This document shows positions 9,150-18,163 of a stretch of DNA of 52,745 nucleotides, piece after piece. Positions within the stretch are counted from its first letter, which is position 1. Every line of letters begins with the position of its first letter. Both the position numbers and the translations under genes were made by a program. The notes under the pieces were generated by a model that saw only the letters and a program-made list of their open reading frames with translations, had not been told where the DNA came from and made no database searches. Source of the stretch: Bacillota bacterium. GTDB lineage: Bacteria; Bacillota; UBA4882; UBA10575. The stretch is from positions 1 through 52,745 of the forward strand of contig JAAYGU010000080.1 in assembly GCA_012727535.1 (NCBI GenBank), read 5' to 3'.

Positions 9150-9521
9150 AATACTACTATTTTAAAGTCCTACCGTTTTCTATAATGTAACTTTACCTAG
9201 CGGAACTTACTAATTGAGCCACTATATAATAATAGTGATTAATAGTGCTTTTCGAAGAGTTCAAGTCAATTAGGCGTTCAATCTCCGTCTCTTACATATA
9301 TTACCTTCGGGAAAACCAGTGGGGCTGTGAAGAATATTGAGGAGAATTGATGGCCAACACAAGTGAAAATAGGCACAAAGCGCCCATTTTTTGCCTAAAT
9401 CAATTGTTAACTCCGTCTTTACTCATTGGAAACGTTGTCTCATAGGATTTCCTTTTTTTCTTTAGAATATTGTCCAATTGGGGGGGGAGAAGAAGATCCT
9501 AATAACTTTGGAGGTGTAAAA
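9150..9521 (+). other. 372-bp AT-rich gap before the pyrophosphatase gene
   Basis: No gene is seen. TATAAT-like boxes occur at 9181-9186 and 9225-9230, but neither has a convincing -35 box. A weak hairpin (TAGGC / GCCTA, about 9370-9413) lies upstream of the SD. I recognise no riboswitch. Confidence 0.4.
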
Positions 9522-11505
9522 ATGTCGCTTCTATGGTCTGACTTATTCTGGGTTGTCCCTCTGGTTGGTATCATAACACTTCTTGTAGTCTGGGTTTATT
9601 ACCGCGGTGTGCGGTCTGCTGATCCTGGCGATGAGAAAATGCAGGAGATCAGCCAGGCGATTCGTTCCGGTGCCTTTGCCTTTATCCGGCGCGAATATAC
9701 CAGTGTTGGCTGGGTTTTACTGGTTGCCATTCCCGTTATCTTTTTCGTCTTGGGTGGCGCTTCAACCCTTTCCTTTATAGTCGGCGCAATATTCTCCCTT
9801 TTGGCCGGCTTCATTGGAATGAACGCTGCCACTCTGGCGAATGTCCGCACGGCCCAGGCTGCTAAAAAAAGTGCCGCCGACGCCATACATATTGCTTTTC
9901 CAGCTGGCTCAATCATGGGTTTGACGGTTGTCGGCCTCAACTTGATCGGCATATCCGTCTTATATCTTCTCTTCCCTGATCCAGAATTGATTACGAGCTA
10001 TGGTTTGGTTGCTTCCTTAGTGGCGCTGTTTGCCCGCTTCGGTGGCGGCATCTTCACAAAAGCTGCTGATGTCGGTGCCGACTTGGTCGGTAAACTTGAA
10101 GAAGGTATCCCGGAAGATGATCCGCGCAACCCGGCAGTTGATCGCTGATAACGTCGGGGATAATGTCGGGGATGTTTGCGGGATGGGCAGCGACTTGTTT
10201 GAAAGCGAAGCCGAAGTAATGGTGGCTGCTATGACGATCGGTACCACCTTAACTGCCGTCTATGGCGCAAAAGCAATTGTTGGCCCGGTTCTCCTTTTTG
10301 CGATTGGGGTTTTGGCTTCGGTTCTCGGAATTTATTATGTGAAGCTGTTCAGAAGCCATAACGCTTATAAGGCCATCAACGCGGGTAACTATCTAACCTG
10401 CGCGCTCGCTGTCATTGGTGGATTTTTCTTCAGTAAGTTTTACTTAAATGATCTCAGAATGTTCTGGGCAGTAATGGTTGGCCCCGTTGCCGGTTTACTG
10501 GTTGGGATGGCTTCGGAGTATTATACCTCCGATGAGCAAAAGCCGGTACACAATCTGGCTGCTTCAGCCGAAACCGGTGCCGCCACAATCGTCATTGACG
10601 GGGTGGCCATTGGTCTAAAGTCTACGGTCTTGCCGATTCTGATTACTTCCGCCGCCGTTTTAATCTCCTATTACTTTGGTGATTTCTACGGCTTGGCTTT
10701 GAGTGCCGTTTCAATGCTTTCCATCTCTGGAATTACCATTGCGGTTGACGCTTATGGCCCGGTCGCCGATAACGCCGGCGGAATCGCCGAAATGGCCGGA
10801 CTGCCAGAAGAAGTGCGTGACGTCACCGATGCTTTGGACTCGGTTGGTAACTCGATGGCAGCGGTAACGAAGGGCTTTGATATCTCTGCCGCCGCGCTGA
10901 CTGCTCTGGCTCTGTTTGCCGCTTATGCCAGCGCCGCTAAACTGGAAACGATCAATTTACTCTCGCCGCACGTCATTATCGGCCTCTTTATCGGCGGTGT
11001 TTTGCCTTTCTTCTTCTCAGCACAAGCTTTGGATGCCGTTGGCCGGGCTGCTGGCCATATGATTGAAGAGGTCCGTCGGCAGTTTCGGGAGATCCCCGGT
11101 CTGCGTGAAGGAAAAGCCAAACCCGATTATGAGCGGTGTGTCGACATTTCGACCCGCATGGCCCTTAAAGAAATGGTCTTCCCCAGTCTGGTTGCGTTAT
11201 TTGCCCCGATCATCATTGGTTTCACCCTGGGGACGGAAGCCCTGGCCGGAGTATTAGGCGGATCGTTGTTAACCGGGATGCTGATGGCTCTCTTTCTTTC
11301 GAATTCCGGAGGTGCCTGGGATAATGCGAAAAAATACATTGAAGCTGGTGCCTATGGTGGAAAAGGTTCCGAAGCCCATGGTGCTGCAGTTATCGGCGAT
11401 ACAGTAGGGGATCCCTTCAAAGACACGGCCGGTCCCAGTTTGAACATTCTCTTCAAACTGATCGAGATTGTCGCCCTGGCCATTGCCCCCATATTGATCC
11501 GCTAA
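9522..11505 (+). CDS. hppA: membrane-bound ion-pumping pyrophosphatase, interrupted by a +1 frameshift
   Basis: The enzyme hydrolyses PPi to pump H+ or Na+ across the cytoplasmic membrane. Together the two frames give about 660 residues and many membrane helices. Frame one starts at ATG 9522 (GGAGGTG upstream) and ends in DVGADLVGK and [11 protein letters not shown] before running into TGA TAA at 10146-10151. The expected continuation ([12 protein letters not shown]) lies in the next frame from 10141 to the stop at 11505. One extra base near 10137-10140 explains this. Without correction it encodes two halves, neither functional alone. [14 protein letters not shown] and [10 protein letters not shown] depart from common forms of the family. 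The first half carries the last intact substrate-site residues before the break. Confidence 0.88.
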
Positions 11506-11531
11506 AACCCTTTTGTTGAGGAAAAAAGAAG

Positions 11532-11560
11532 GCCCCGCGTTATTTAACGCGGGGCTTTTT
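11532..11560. terminator. bidirectional terminator between hppA and the DUF6062 gene
   Basis: An 11-bp perfect stem (GCCCCGCGTTA / TAACGCGGGGC) has a T run on both strands. It lies between two convergent genes and can serve both. Confidence 0.92.
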
Positions 11561-11572
11561 CTTGCTCTTGCT

Positions 11573-12277
11573 TTAGACTGGTTTAGACTTTTTATGAAAG
11601 GCAGTCCGCTGCTCTTTCTCTAGGTGGGGTGAGCCGACCCAGAGTCCAACCGCCCGGATCCACGCATCCCGTTCTTCCCCCGGGGGTTCACCAACATTAC
11701 GGAAATCCGATTTCCGAATGAACTCTTTCAGTTCGGCGCTTAGTTTCGCCATACGGTCAATCTGCACCTCCCGTAAGGTAGCACGCAGATCTCCGTCGGT
11801 TGCTTGCCGTTCAGCCAACTGATAATGGGGTAGGCACAGACCTGCAGAGGAACGGTAGGCTTCGCGGAACTCACCATTGTTTAACGCCCGGAGTAGTCCA
11901 AAGATGTAACGCCGTTCCATCTCCCGCTCTTCACGACAGGCCAGGCAATGTTCCTCTTTCCCTGCCAAAAAGGCAGCACTTTTGTGTTTGCCGATCAGCC
12001 CTTTTTTCTCCAGGTGTTGGCGGAAAGAGTCAACCAGATCCGCATAAAGAATAGAATGTCCCAAAGGATCCCCCATTTTCTGCAAGGTCCACGCGTGTTC
12101 GCGGCAGAAACCTTTGGTGGCCCGGAGACGATCCCTGGTTTGGTTATCATTAACAAACTCATACATCAGATTATCCAAAAAGCGGCGGGTTGCTTCCGCG
12201 ATACACCGGCAAACCGGGCAGGTAGCGCCAGCCAACGCTTCTGCTAAATTGTATTGGATGACATCCTTATTTGTCAT
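11573..12277 (-). CDS. DUF6062 family protein with paired cysteine motifs
   Basis: A 234-residue soluble protein of unknown function. It appears to be an internal repeat: each half has a CxxC (CPVC near residue 20; CLAC near residue 115) followed by a Cys-x-x-His (GFCREHAW; GLCLPHYQ). This suggests two metal or redox centres built from C-x2-C and C-x2-H. The pattern fits the DUF6062 family of anaerobic Firmicutes. Starts at ATG 12277 and GTG 12286 are both possible and neither has a strong SD. It is a single gene ending at the shared terminator with hppA. Confidence 0.75.
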   Translation of the reverse strand: MTNKDVIQYNLAEALAGATCPVCRCIAEATRRFLDNLMYEFVNDNQTRDRLRATKGFCREHAWTLQKMGDPLGHSILYADLVDSFRQHLEKKGLIGKHKSAAFLAGKEEHCLACREEREMERRYIFGLLRALNNGEFREAYRSSAGLCLPHYQLAERQATDGDLRATLREVQIDRMAKLSAELKEFIRKSDFRNVGEPPGEERDAWIRAVGLWVGSPHLEKEQRTAFHKKSKPV

Positions 12278-12372
12278 GGCCTTCACCCACTATCTTTCCA
12301 TATTTAACTCATGTGTTCTAGTAGCAAAATTGTTTTCCAATTTTACAGCTTTTCTTGTTTAAATCATAACAT

Positions 12373-12398
12373 AAAAAGGTGGGTCTGCCCACCTTTTT
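12373..12398 (-). terminator. terminator of fabK
   Basis: AAAAAGGTGGG / CCCACCTTTTT is a near-perfect inverted repeat 92 bp after the fabK stop. It is symmetrical, so it could act in both directions. Confidence 0.85.
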
Positions 12399-12489
12399 AA
12401 CTGATAAGCTTTTTGCTTTATAATTATCACTATTAAATAAGATGATTCCGTCTTCACACCTACCACTAACCATACAATTCCCCTAGAAC

Positions 12490-13419
12490 TTAATCGCCGC
12501 GTGGTGGAAGCAGTGCTCGGCATTCGCTGATCAAACTCTCAATAATTTTAGCTGCCGGTTCAATCCGTTCAACCAGGGCAGCCGCCTGGCCGGCCATCAC
12601 TGAGCCTTCCTTCACATCTCCCCGCACGGCCGCCGCTAAACGCCCAGCCCCCAAAGTTTCCAACTCGGCTGGTGAAGCACCATCCGCCTCGCGGGCGAGA
12701 AATTTTTGGGCAAATTGATTCTTCAAGACCCGCACCGGATGTCCGGTTGAACTTCCCGTCACGACCGTCGCCCGATCTTTTGCTTTCAACACCATCTCTT
12801 TATAGGCGGGGGCAACCTGACACTCTTCGGCACAGAGGAACCTGGTCCCCACTTGTACTCCTTCCGCCCCTAAGATCATCGCCGCCGCCATCCCCCGTCC
12901 GTCGGCGATCCCGCCGGCAGCAATCACCGGGATTTTTAGCTTGTCCACCAATTGAGGGATTAAGACCATGGTCGTCTCCGTACCAATGTGGCCTCCGGCT
13001 TCCATTCCTTCCCCGATTACCGCATCCACTCCAGAACGTTCCAGCCTTTGCGCTAGGGAGACGGAGTTCACCACCGGAATAACCTTGATCCCGGCTTCCT
13101 TCCAGGTCGGCAAATATTTCCCAGGATTGCCCGCCCCAGTGGTCAACACTGGTACCTGCTCTTCAAGGATGACCTGGAGCACTTCTTCCAGATGGGGCGA
13201 GAGGAGCATCAGGTTTACACCAACCGGTTTGGAGGTTATTTCCCGCGCTTTTTTTATCTCGGCACGCAGCCAGTCCCCGGGTGCATTACCAGCGGCGATC
13301 AGCCCCAATCCTCCAGCCTCGGAGACGGCTGCGGCCAGTTCGGCGGTGGCCACCCAAGCCATTCCCCCTTGCAGAATGGGGTATTCGATCCCTAATAACT
13401 CAGTTATTCTCGTCTTAAT
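12490..13419 (-). CDS. fabK: enoyl-ACP reductase II (FabK), probable AUU start
   Basis: An FMN enzyme that completes fatty-acid elongation by reducing enoyl-ACP with NAD(P)H. It belongs to the nitronate monooxygenase/2-nitropropane dioxygenase fold. Motifs typical of FabK follow in order: YPILQGGMAWVA, AGGLGLIAAGNAP, TTGAGNP, GMEAGGHIG, PVIAAGGIADGRG and GAEGVQVGTRF. Family members start just before TRITELL. Here that point carries ATT (13417-13419), preceded by AAAGGAGG at seven bases. An ATG 60 bp further up (13479) would add 20 residues but has no SD. From the ATT the protein has 309 residues, the usual length. It is transcribed alone. Confidence 0.9.
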   Translation of the reverse strand: MKTRITELLGIEYPILQGGMAWVATAELAAAVSEAGGLGLIAAGNAPGDWLRAEIKKAREITSKPVGVNLMLLSPHLEEVLQVILEEQVPVLTTGAGNPGKYLPTWKEAGIKVIPVVNSVSLAQRLERSGVDAVIGEGMEAGGHIGTETTMVLIPQLVDKLKIPVIAAGGIADGRGMAAAMILGAEGVQVGTRFLCAEECQVAPAYKEMVLKAKDRATVVTGSSTGHPVRVLKNQFAQKFLAREADGASPAELETLGAGRLAAAVRGDVKEGSVMAGQAAALVERIEPAAKIIESLISECRALLPPRGD

Positions 13420-13510
13420 TTTCCTTCCTCCTTTACCTGAACCGAGCGCCACTCCCGCAAAAGGTGTCCGGTTAGTCATGAAGATAGAATGGGCTTGTTC
13501 AAGAAATAAT

Positions 13511-13546
13511 ATCTAAGATCATAGATCAATGGTTAAAGCCAGTCAA
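13511..13546 (-). promoter_or_regulatory. fabK promoter with overlapping palindrome
   Basis: On the minus strand TTGACT (13541-13546) and TATGAT (13518-13523) are 17 bp apart. The -10 box sits inside the palindrome ATCTA-AGATCA-TAGAT (13511-13526), which covers the -10 box and the predicted start site and could be a repressor operator. Confidence 0.65.
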
Positions 13547-13605
13547 TCCCAGTCTCTTCCGATCATCGGAGCAACTATCGCAATTAAAGCAATTTCCTTA
13601 TAAAA

Positions 13606-14160
13606 TCAAAGATTTTCTAAGCTGAGCGGCTCGTTAGTCGAAATATGTCCCATCAGAGACTCTCGTTTCTCCCCATCCACCAAAAACTGAACCTGTTCGA
13701 TCCCGGGTAAACCAGTGATCGTTTTCACGATTTGGTGTACCAATAGTGTTTCTTGAAGAGAACCACCATACAGATTTTCACTGGAAAAATCAATATAAGC
13801 CAAATCCCCTTCCACCCAGGCCCGGTGAATAGTGAGTCGGTCGTGGAGCGCGGTGGATAATCCTTCGTCCGCTGGCGGCTCTCTTAATTCTTGAAGCACC
13901 ACATTGATTAAGTTATCTTCTTTAAACTTAACCTCACGCTCGACCGCCTTAAACTTGGGGAGATCTTCCCGCCCGGTCTGAATATACTCTTGGTTAACAA
14001 AGTATAGTCTGACTATGGTCGTGCGCTCTTCAGTTGCCGGCGAGGGAGTAGGCGGTGGTTCTTCTCCGCCGCGCCGGAAAAATCCGGGATAGACCAAGAG
14101 CAGAAACAGACCAACCGCCAGTACCAGGAGAATAAGTAAATAACCGCTTTTTTTCTCCAT
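13606..14160 (-). CDS. gerM: GerMN domain protein (spore germination/sporulation)
   Basis: A 184-residue protein with an N-terminal membrane anchor (residues 6-26), a Pro-rich linker and one GerMN domain (about 50-170). Recognisable parts are VRLYFVNQ, LINVVLQEL, DLAYIDFSSE and HQIVKTITGLPGIEQVQFLVDGE. In Bacillus, GerM contributes to assembly of the mother cell-forespore channel and to germination. This protein has a single copy of the domain rather than two and is not an obvious lipoprotein. The start is ATG 14160 with AAGGAGA upstream. It supports a spore-forming host, although GerMN domains also occur outside sporulation. Confidence 0.88.
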   Translation of the reverse strand: MEKKSGYLLILLVLAVGLFLLLVYPGFFRRGGEEPPPTPSPATEERTTIVRLYFVNQEYIQTGREDLPKFKAVEREVKFKEDNLINVVLQELREPPADEGLSTALHDRLTIHRAWVEGDLAYIDFSSENLYGGSLQETLLVHQIVKTITGLPGIEQVQFLVDGEKRESLMGHISTNEPLSLENL

Positions 14161-14307
14161 CTTACTTCTCCTTTCATGTTACTTGCTCGCTTCTTACGGC
14201 AACTGCGCTTTTCTATTTAGGGCCCAAACCAGATGCGGGTCGCGCAGTCCCGCGCTTAAGTTTAGTTTAACCGAAATTACCAACCTTTTTTAGCTTTCAG
14301 GATGGGA

Positions 14308-14619
14308 TTAATTCCCGATCGGCACCAAGCCGGCTTGGTCCAACAGAGCTTTCAAGGCGAGGAGGGGAATCCCCCCTTCAAATTTAACCTCCCCGTTCAA
14401 CAGGAGAAGCGGAAAAAGCCGCCCTTCGTCCACCAGCTTTTGGGCGAGGGGGTGGACCGGGGTTTGGTTGAGATCGATAAACTCCACCACCAGCTGCTCT
14501 CCATAGGCCAGGCGCATCCCTTGCCTTAAATAGTTAATCTGTGTTTTAAGTTTCAGCGGCTCTGCGCCGCAACTCTTTTCGTCACCGTTGGCGATGATGA
14601 TGATCTCTAGCGGGTTCAT
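14308..14619 (-). CDS. small thioredoxin-fold-like protein (YuzD-like)
   Basis: A 103-residue cytoplasmic protein starting at ATG 14619 (GGAGGCGGAG upstream), 28 bp after dnaB and probably co-transcribed. The beta-strand LEIIIIANGD is followed by a single Cys (SCGAEPLKLKTQI). Later come VVEFIDLNQTP and LFPLLLLNGEVKFEGGIP, a layout like thioredoxin or YuzD folds. YuzD has a CxxC, but here only one Cys remains, so disulfide oxidoreductase activity is doubtful. I do not recognise a specific function. Confidence 0.6.
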   Translation of the reverse strand: MNPLEIIIIANGDEKSCGAEPLKLKTQINYLRQGMRLAYGEQLVVEFIDLNQTPVHPLAQKLVDEGRLFPLLLLNGEVKFEGGIPLLALKALLDQAGLVPIGN

Positions 14620-14647
14620 TTTCTCCGCCTCCCTAAAAGCGTTCTGC

Positions 14648-15997
14648 TTAATTTTCCGGCTTCCGGAACCGCTCCAGCCCCACAAACTTACTGTACTCTT
14701 TTTGGAAGAGGAATTCGACCGAACCTAAAGGACCGTTGCGGTGTTTAGCAATAATGAACTCGGTGATGTTTTTCTTTTCCGTCTCCGGTTCATAGTAATC
14801 TTCCCGGTATAAGAAACAAACCAGATCGGCATCCTGTTCCAAAGAGCCTGACTCCCGCAAGTCCGACAGGGTGGGGCGTTTGTTTTGTCGTTGCTCGACC
14901 GCCCGGGAGAGCTGAGAGAGCGCAATCACCGGCACCGAGAGCTCTCGGGCCAGTGCCTTTAACCCCCGTGAAATCTCTGATACTTCTTGTTGCCGGCTTT
15001 CGACCCGTCCACGCCCTTGCATCAATTGAAGATAGTCGATGACAATCAGACCGAGCCCCCGTTCGGCCTTCACCCTTCGCGCTTTCGCCCGGACTTGCAT
15101 GACGGAAAGGTTCGGTGAATCATCAATATACATCGCTGCTTCACTGAGCCGTCCCAAAGCGTGGGAAAGCCGGGGCCAATCTTCCTCTTTGAGATTCCCG
15201 GTGCGAATCCGCTGGTTGTCTACTCCAGCCTCCGAACAGAGCAGTTTCATCGCCAACTGTTCCTTCGACATTTCCAGGCTGAAGACGATCACCGGCAACT
15301 TAAGTTGAACGGCAACATGTTCGGCGATATTCAAGGCAAAAGTGGTCTTCCCCATACTGGGACGGGCCGCCAAAATGATCAGATCCGAAGGCTGCAGCCC
15401 GGCGGTGATCCGGTCCAAATCGGCAAACCCGGTCGGTACGCCGGTGACGGCACCCCGCGATTCATAAAGCTTTTCAACTTGTTCAAAGGTCTTAATTAAA
15501 ATATCTTTCAGGTTAATGACTGTCTGCCCGGACCGCCGGTTGGTAATTGCAAAGATCGTATTTTCCGCCCGGTCAATAATACTTTCCACTTCATCTTGGG
15601 CTTCGTAAGAGGAGGTGACAATTTCGGTCGCGGCATGGATTAACTGCCGGAGAAGGGATTTCTCTTCCACGATCCGTGAGTAATGTTCAACATGTGCAGC
15701 CGTAGGGACGGCACTCGCCAGTTCGGTGAGGTATGTAATCCCGCCGACTTTTTCGAGGGCGTTTTTCTGCCTTAATTCTTCGGTCACCGTTACTAAATCA
15801 ACCGGTTCCCCTCGATTCGTCAAGTCGAGTACCGTCTGGTAAATGAGGCGATGATTTTCTCGATAAAAATCCTCCGGCCGCAAGATCTCCATAGCCCGGT
15901 AAATCGCCTCTTTCTCCAAGAGCATCGCCCCCAGGGTCGAACGTTCGGCCTCGATATTCTGTGGGGGAATCCGGTCTAATAAGATACTATCACTCAT
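14648..15997 (-). CDS. dnaB: replicative DNA helicase
   Basis: A hexameric 5'-3' helicase of the replication fork (called DnaC in Bacillus). Its 449 residues hold an N-terminal DnaB domain (IEAERSTLGAML, about 12-115) and a RecA-like ATPase domain. The Walker A is ARPSMGKTTFA, the Walker B is LGLIVIDYLQLM, and LSQLSRAVEQR follows. The start is ATG 15997 with AAGGAAGG upstream. It follows the rplI-lonC genes as in many Clostridia, but a terminator and about 210 bp separate it from lonC. No intein or insertion is visible. Confidence 0.97.
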   Translation of the reverse strand: MSDSILLDRIPPQNIEAERSTLGAMLLEKEAIYRAMEILRPEDFYRENHRLIYQTVLDLTNRGEPVDLVTVTEELRQKNALEKVGGITYLTELASAVPTAAHVEHYSRIVEEKSLLRQLIHAATEIVTSSYEAQDEVESIIDRAENTIFAITNRRSGQTVINLKDILIKTFEQVEKLYESRGAVTGVPTGFADLDRITAGLQPSDLIILAARPSMGKTTFALNIAEHVAVQLKLPVIVFSLEMSKEQLAMKLLCSEAGVDNQRIRTGNLKEEDWPRLSHALGRLSEAAMYIDDSPNLSVMQVRAKARRVKAERGLGLIVIDYLQLMQGRGRVESRQQEVSEISRGLKALARELSVPVIALSQLSRAVEQRQNKRPTLSDLRESGSLEQDADLVCFLYREDYYEPETEKKNITEFIIAKHRNGPLGSVEFLFQKEYSKFVGLERFRKPEN

Positions 15998-16153
15998 TTT
16001 ATAACCTTCCTTGCTCGTATTTAAGAAATTGCAAAATCCCCTACACTCCCGCATGCTGGAGCAACGGTTACAGCATGGTCGTAAAGGTTTGCTTGAATTC
16101 TTGCATCCGTTAGGTACTACCTCGCAAAAAGAAGAGCAAATTCTTAAGCCGTT

Positions 16154-16185
16154 AGTTAAAATAAGCCGCAGAAAAACTGCGGCTT
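16154..16185 (-). terminator. terminator of lonC
   Basis: AAGCCGCAG / CTGCGGCTT with a TTTTT loop is followed on the minus strand by ATTTT. It lies 26 bp after the lonC stop. Confidence 0.85.
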
Positions 16186-16210
16186 CGTTTCTATTGTTGT
16201 CGGGTCTTCG

Positions 16211-18136
16211 TTAATGAATAAAGAAGACTTCTTCCATTATTTCTTTGACGGTTGAAGCAGTTTTCACTGTAATCCCATCCAACACCGCAGGAACATCCCG
16301 TTCATTCCCTCGCGGAATATACACCAGATTGACCCCGGCTTGTTTAGCGCCGTAGATCTTTTCCGGAATGCCACCGACTTCTTTCACTTTCCCCTGGATC
16401 GTTACTTCACCGGTGATGGCAACATCCTGACGTAACGGACGTTGGAGAAGGCTACTGATAATGGCCAGAGTAATCGCCACTCCAGCGGAGGGGCCGTCAA
16501 TCCGTCCTCCGCCGACGATATTAACGTGAATATCGTAATCGGCTATATCCAGACCGGTGAGGAGACGGACGACTGAAGCCGCATTAAAGACTGAGTCCTT
16601 GGCCATGGAACCCGCCGTTTCATTAAACCGTAATTTTCCTTTACCTTTTTCGGCCGGGAAACTAACTGCTTCAATTTCAATGAGCGAACCAACAAACCCA
16701 CTGACGCCAAGGCCAAACACCTTTCCGATCTCTCCGTCCGCAGTCCCTCTAACCGTTACATAGGGGGAAAGCCGGCTCGCTCTGATCACTTCCATGAGAT
16801 GTTCTTCGCGGATCCGAAGGTCGGAGCCAACTTCTCTCTTCGCTTGTTGATAGAGAGCTAATCCGTAGGCATCAGCTAACATCCCCACCGCCTTACGGCC
16901 TTCAATGGCGTAATCACTAATCAAGTCTGCCACTTCCGGATCTAACTCTGCGTTCAGACGCTGGGCAGCATCGCTCACGATCCGCTTAATGGATTGACTG
17001 GTTAAAGGCTCAAAATACACTTCGGCACAGCGGGAACGTAAGGCTGGACTCAACTCCGAGGGGTCTCTAGTGGTCGCAGCAATCAAGATAAAATCTGCCG
17101 GTGCTCCTTCTTCAAACAATTTCTTGATATATTTCGGCACTCCAGGGTCATCCGGATCGTAATACGCAGAATCAAATTTTACCCTTTTATCCTCTAAGAC
17201 CTTCAACAGCTTATTCATTAAGACAGGATCCATCTCCCCAATTTCATCAATGAAAAGCACTCCACCGTGGGCTTCCGTCACCAGCCCCGGTTTCGGTTCG
17301 GGGATCGCGCCTTCCGCCAAATCCCTCCTGGCACCCTGGTAGATCGGATCATGGACCGATCCTAAAAGCGGATTCGTCACTTCCCGTGGATCCCACCGTA
17401 AAGTGGTCCCATCAACCTCGATAAAGGGTGCCTCCGCGGCAAAAGGTGTATAATGAATCTTCTTGGCTTCCTCCAAAACCAACCGGGCGACCGTAGTCTT
17501 ACCGACGCCGGGCGGTCCATAGACAATCACATGCTGCGGAAAAGGAGAAACCAATTTAGCCAGTAAAGCACGGATCGCTGCCTCCTGCCCTACTACTTGA
17601 TCCAGGGAGGAAGGTCGGAGCTTCTCCAAGGCGGAACGGGAAAGAGAAACCTGTTCCATTTTTTCTAATTCGGCGTATTTTTTGAGCGTATAGGGGTTGT
17701 CAGGTCCGTTGAGCTCTTTAAGAACCTGCAACTTAATTTCTTTGACATACTCTTCATGTCTGTGCTGCATCCGCTCAGCAATCTTCTTTTCGATCTTTTC
17801 TTCGACGGTTTTGCTGGCAATTAGATCAGCAATCTCTTCCTCAATCTCATCTAAAACCGTAGGTAAGTCGCCGGTCTGCGGCACCTGGGCAAGGGTTGGG
17901 TCTTCATAGACTAACCGTTGCAACGCTAATACTCTTTCTTCCAAAACTTTGGAACGCATTAATTGCAGTGCATCCAGTTTGCCGGCTTTCATCACCAATT
18001 TATCGGAACCATAGAGATTCGCCAAGAGCGAATAGAGCGCGGTTACCTGACGGTGCAACTGATCTTCTTGAGGAAAACGGTCACGCCGGGAGATCCTCCG
18101 GCTCTCTTCGTCAACACCTCTGAGCACACTTTTCAC
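16211..18136 (-). CDS. lonC: ATP-dependent Lon-family protease, LonC type
   Basis: A 641-residue AAA+ serine protease. Order: helical/coiled-coil N-terminus (to about 170), AAA+ ATPase with Walker A YGPPGVGKTT and Walker B GGVLFIDEIG, then the Lon protease domain. The catalytic Ser lies in GPSAGVAI and the Lys in GIPEKIYGAKQAG. The N-terminus lacks the classical LonA substrate-binding domain. The region LLANLYGSDKLVMKAGK matches the LonC group found mostly in endospore formers. There is no membrane anchor as in LonB. The start is GTG 18136 with GGGAGG. It sits 27 bp after rplI and is probably co-transcribed with it. Confidence 0.9.
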   Translation of the reverse strand: MKSVLRGVDEESRRISRRDRFPQEDQLHRQVTALYSLLANLYGSDKLVMKAGKLDALQLMRSKVLEERVLALQRLVYEDPTLAQVPQTGDLPTVLDEIEEEIADLIASKTVEEKIEKKIAERMQHRHEEYVKEIKLQVLKELNGPDNPYTLKKYAELEKMEQVSLSRSALEKLRPSSLDQVVGQEAAIRALLAKLVSPFPQHVIVYGPPGVGKTTVARLVLEEAKKIHYTPFAAEAPFIEVDGTTLRWDPREVTNPLLGSVHDPIYQGARRDLAEGAIPEPKPGLVTEAHGGVLFIDEIGEMDPVLMNKLLKVLEDKRVKFDSAYYDPDDPGVPKYIKKLFEEGAPADFILIAATTRDPSELSPALRSRCAEVYFEPLTSQSIKRIVSDAAQRLNAELDPEVADLISDYAIEGRKAVGMLADAYGLALYQQAKREVGSDLRIREEHLMEVIRASRLSPYVTVRGTADGEIGKVFGLGVSGFVGSLIEIEAVSFPAEKGKGKLRFNETAGSMAKDSVFNAASVVRLLTGLDIADYDIHVNIVGGGRIDGPSAGVAITLAIISSLLQRPLRQDVAITGEVTIQGKVKEVGGIPEKIYGAKQAGVNLVYIPRGNERDVPAVLDGITVKTASTVKEIMEEVFFIH

Positions 18137-18163
18137 GTTAATTCCTCCCTATGACCTTTGACC

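Noticed and set aside
12968-13516. Open frame of 182 codons on the plus strand over fabK
   Set aside because: It lies antisense to the conserved fabK, has no recognisable motif and no suitable SD.
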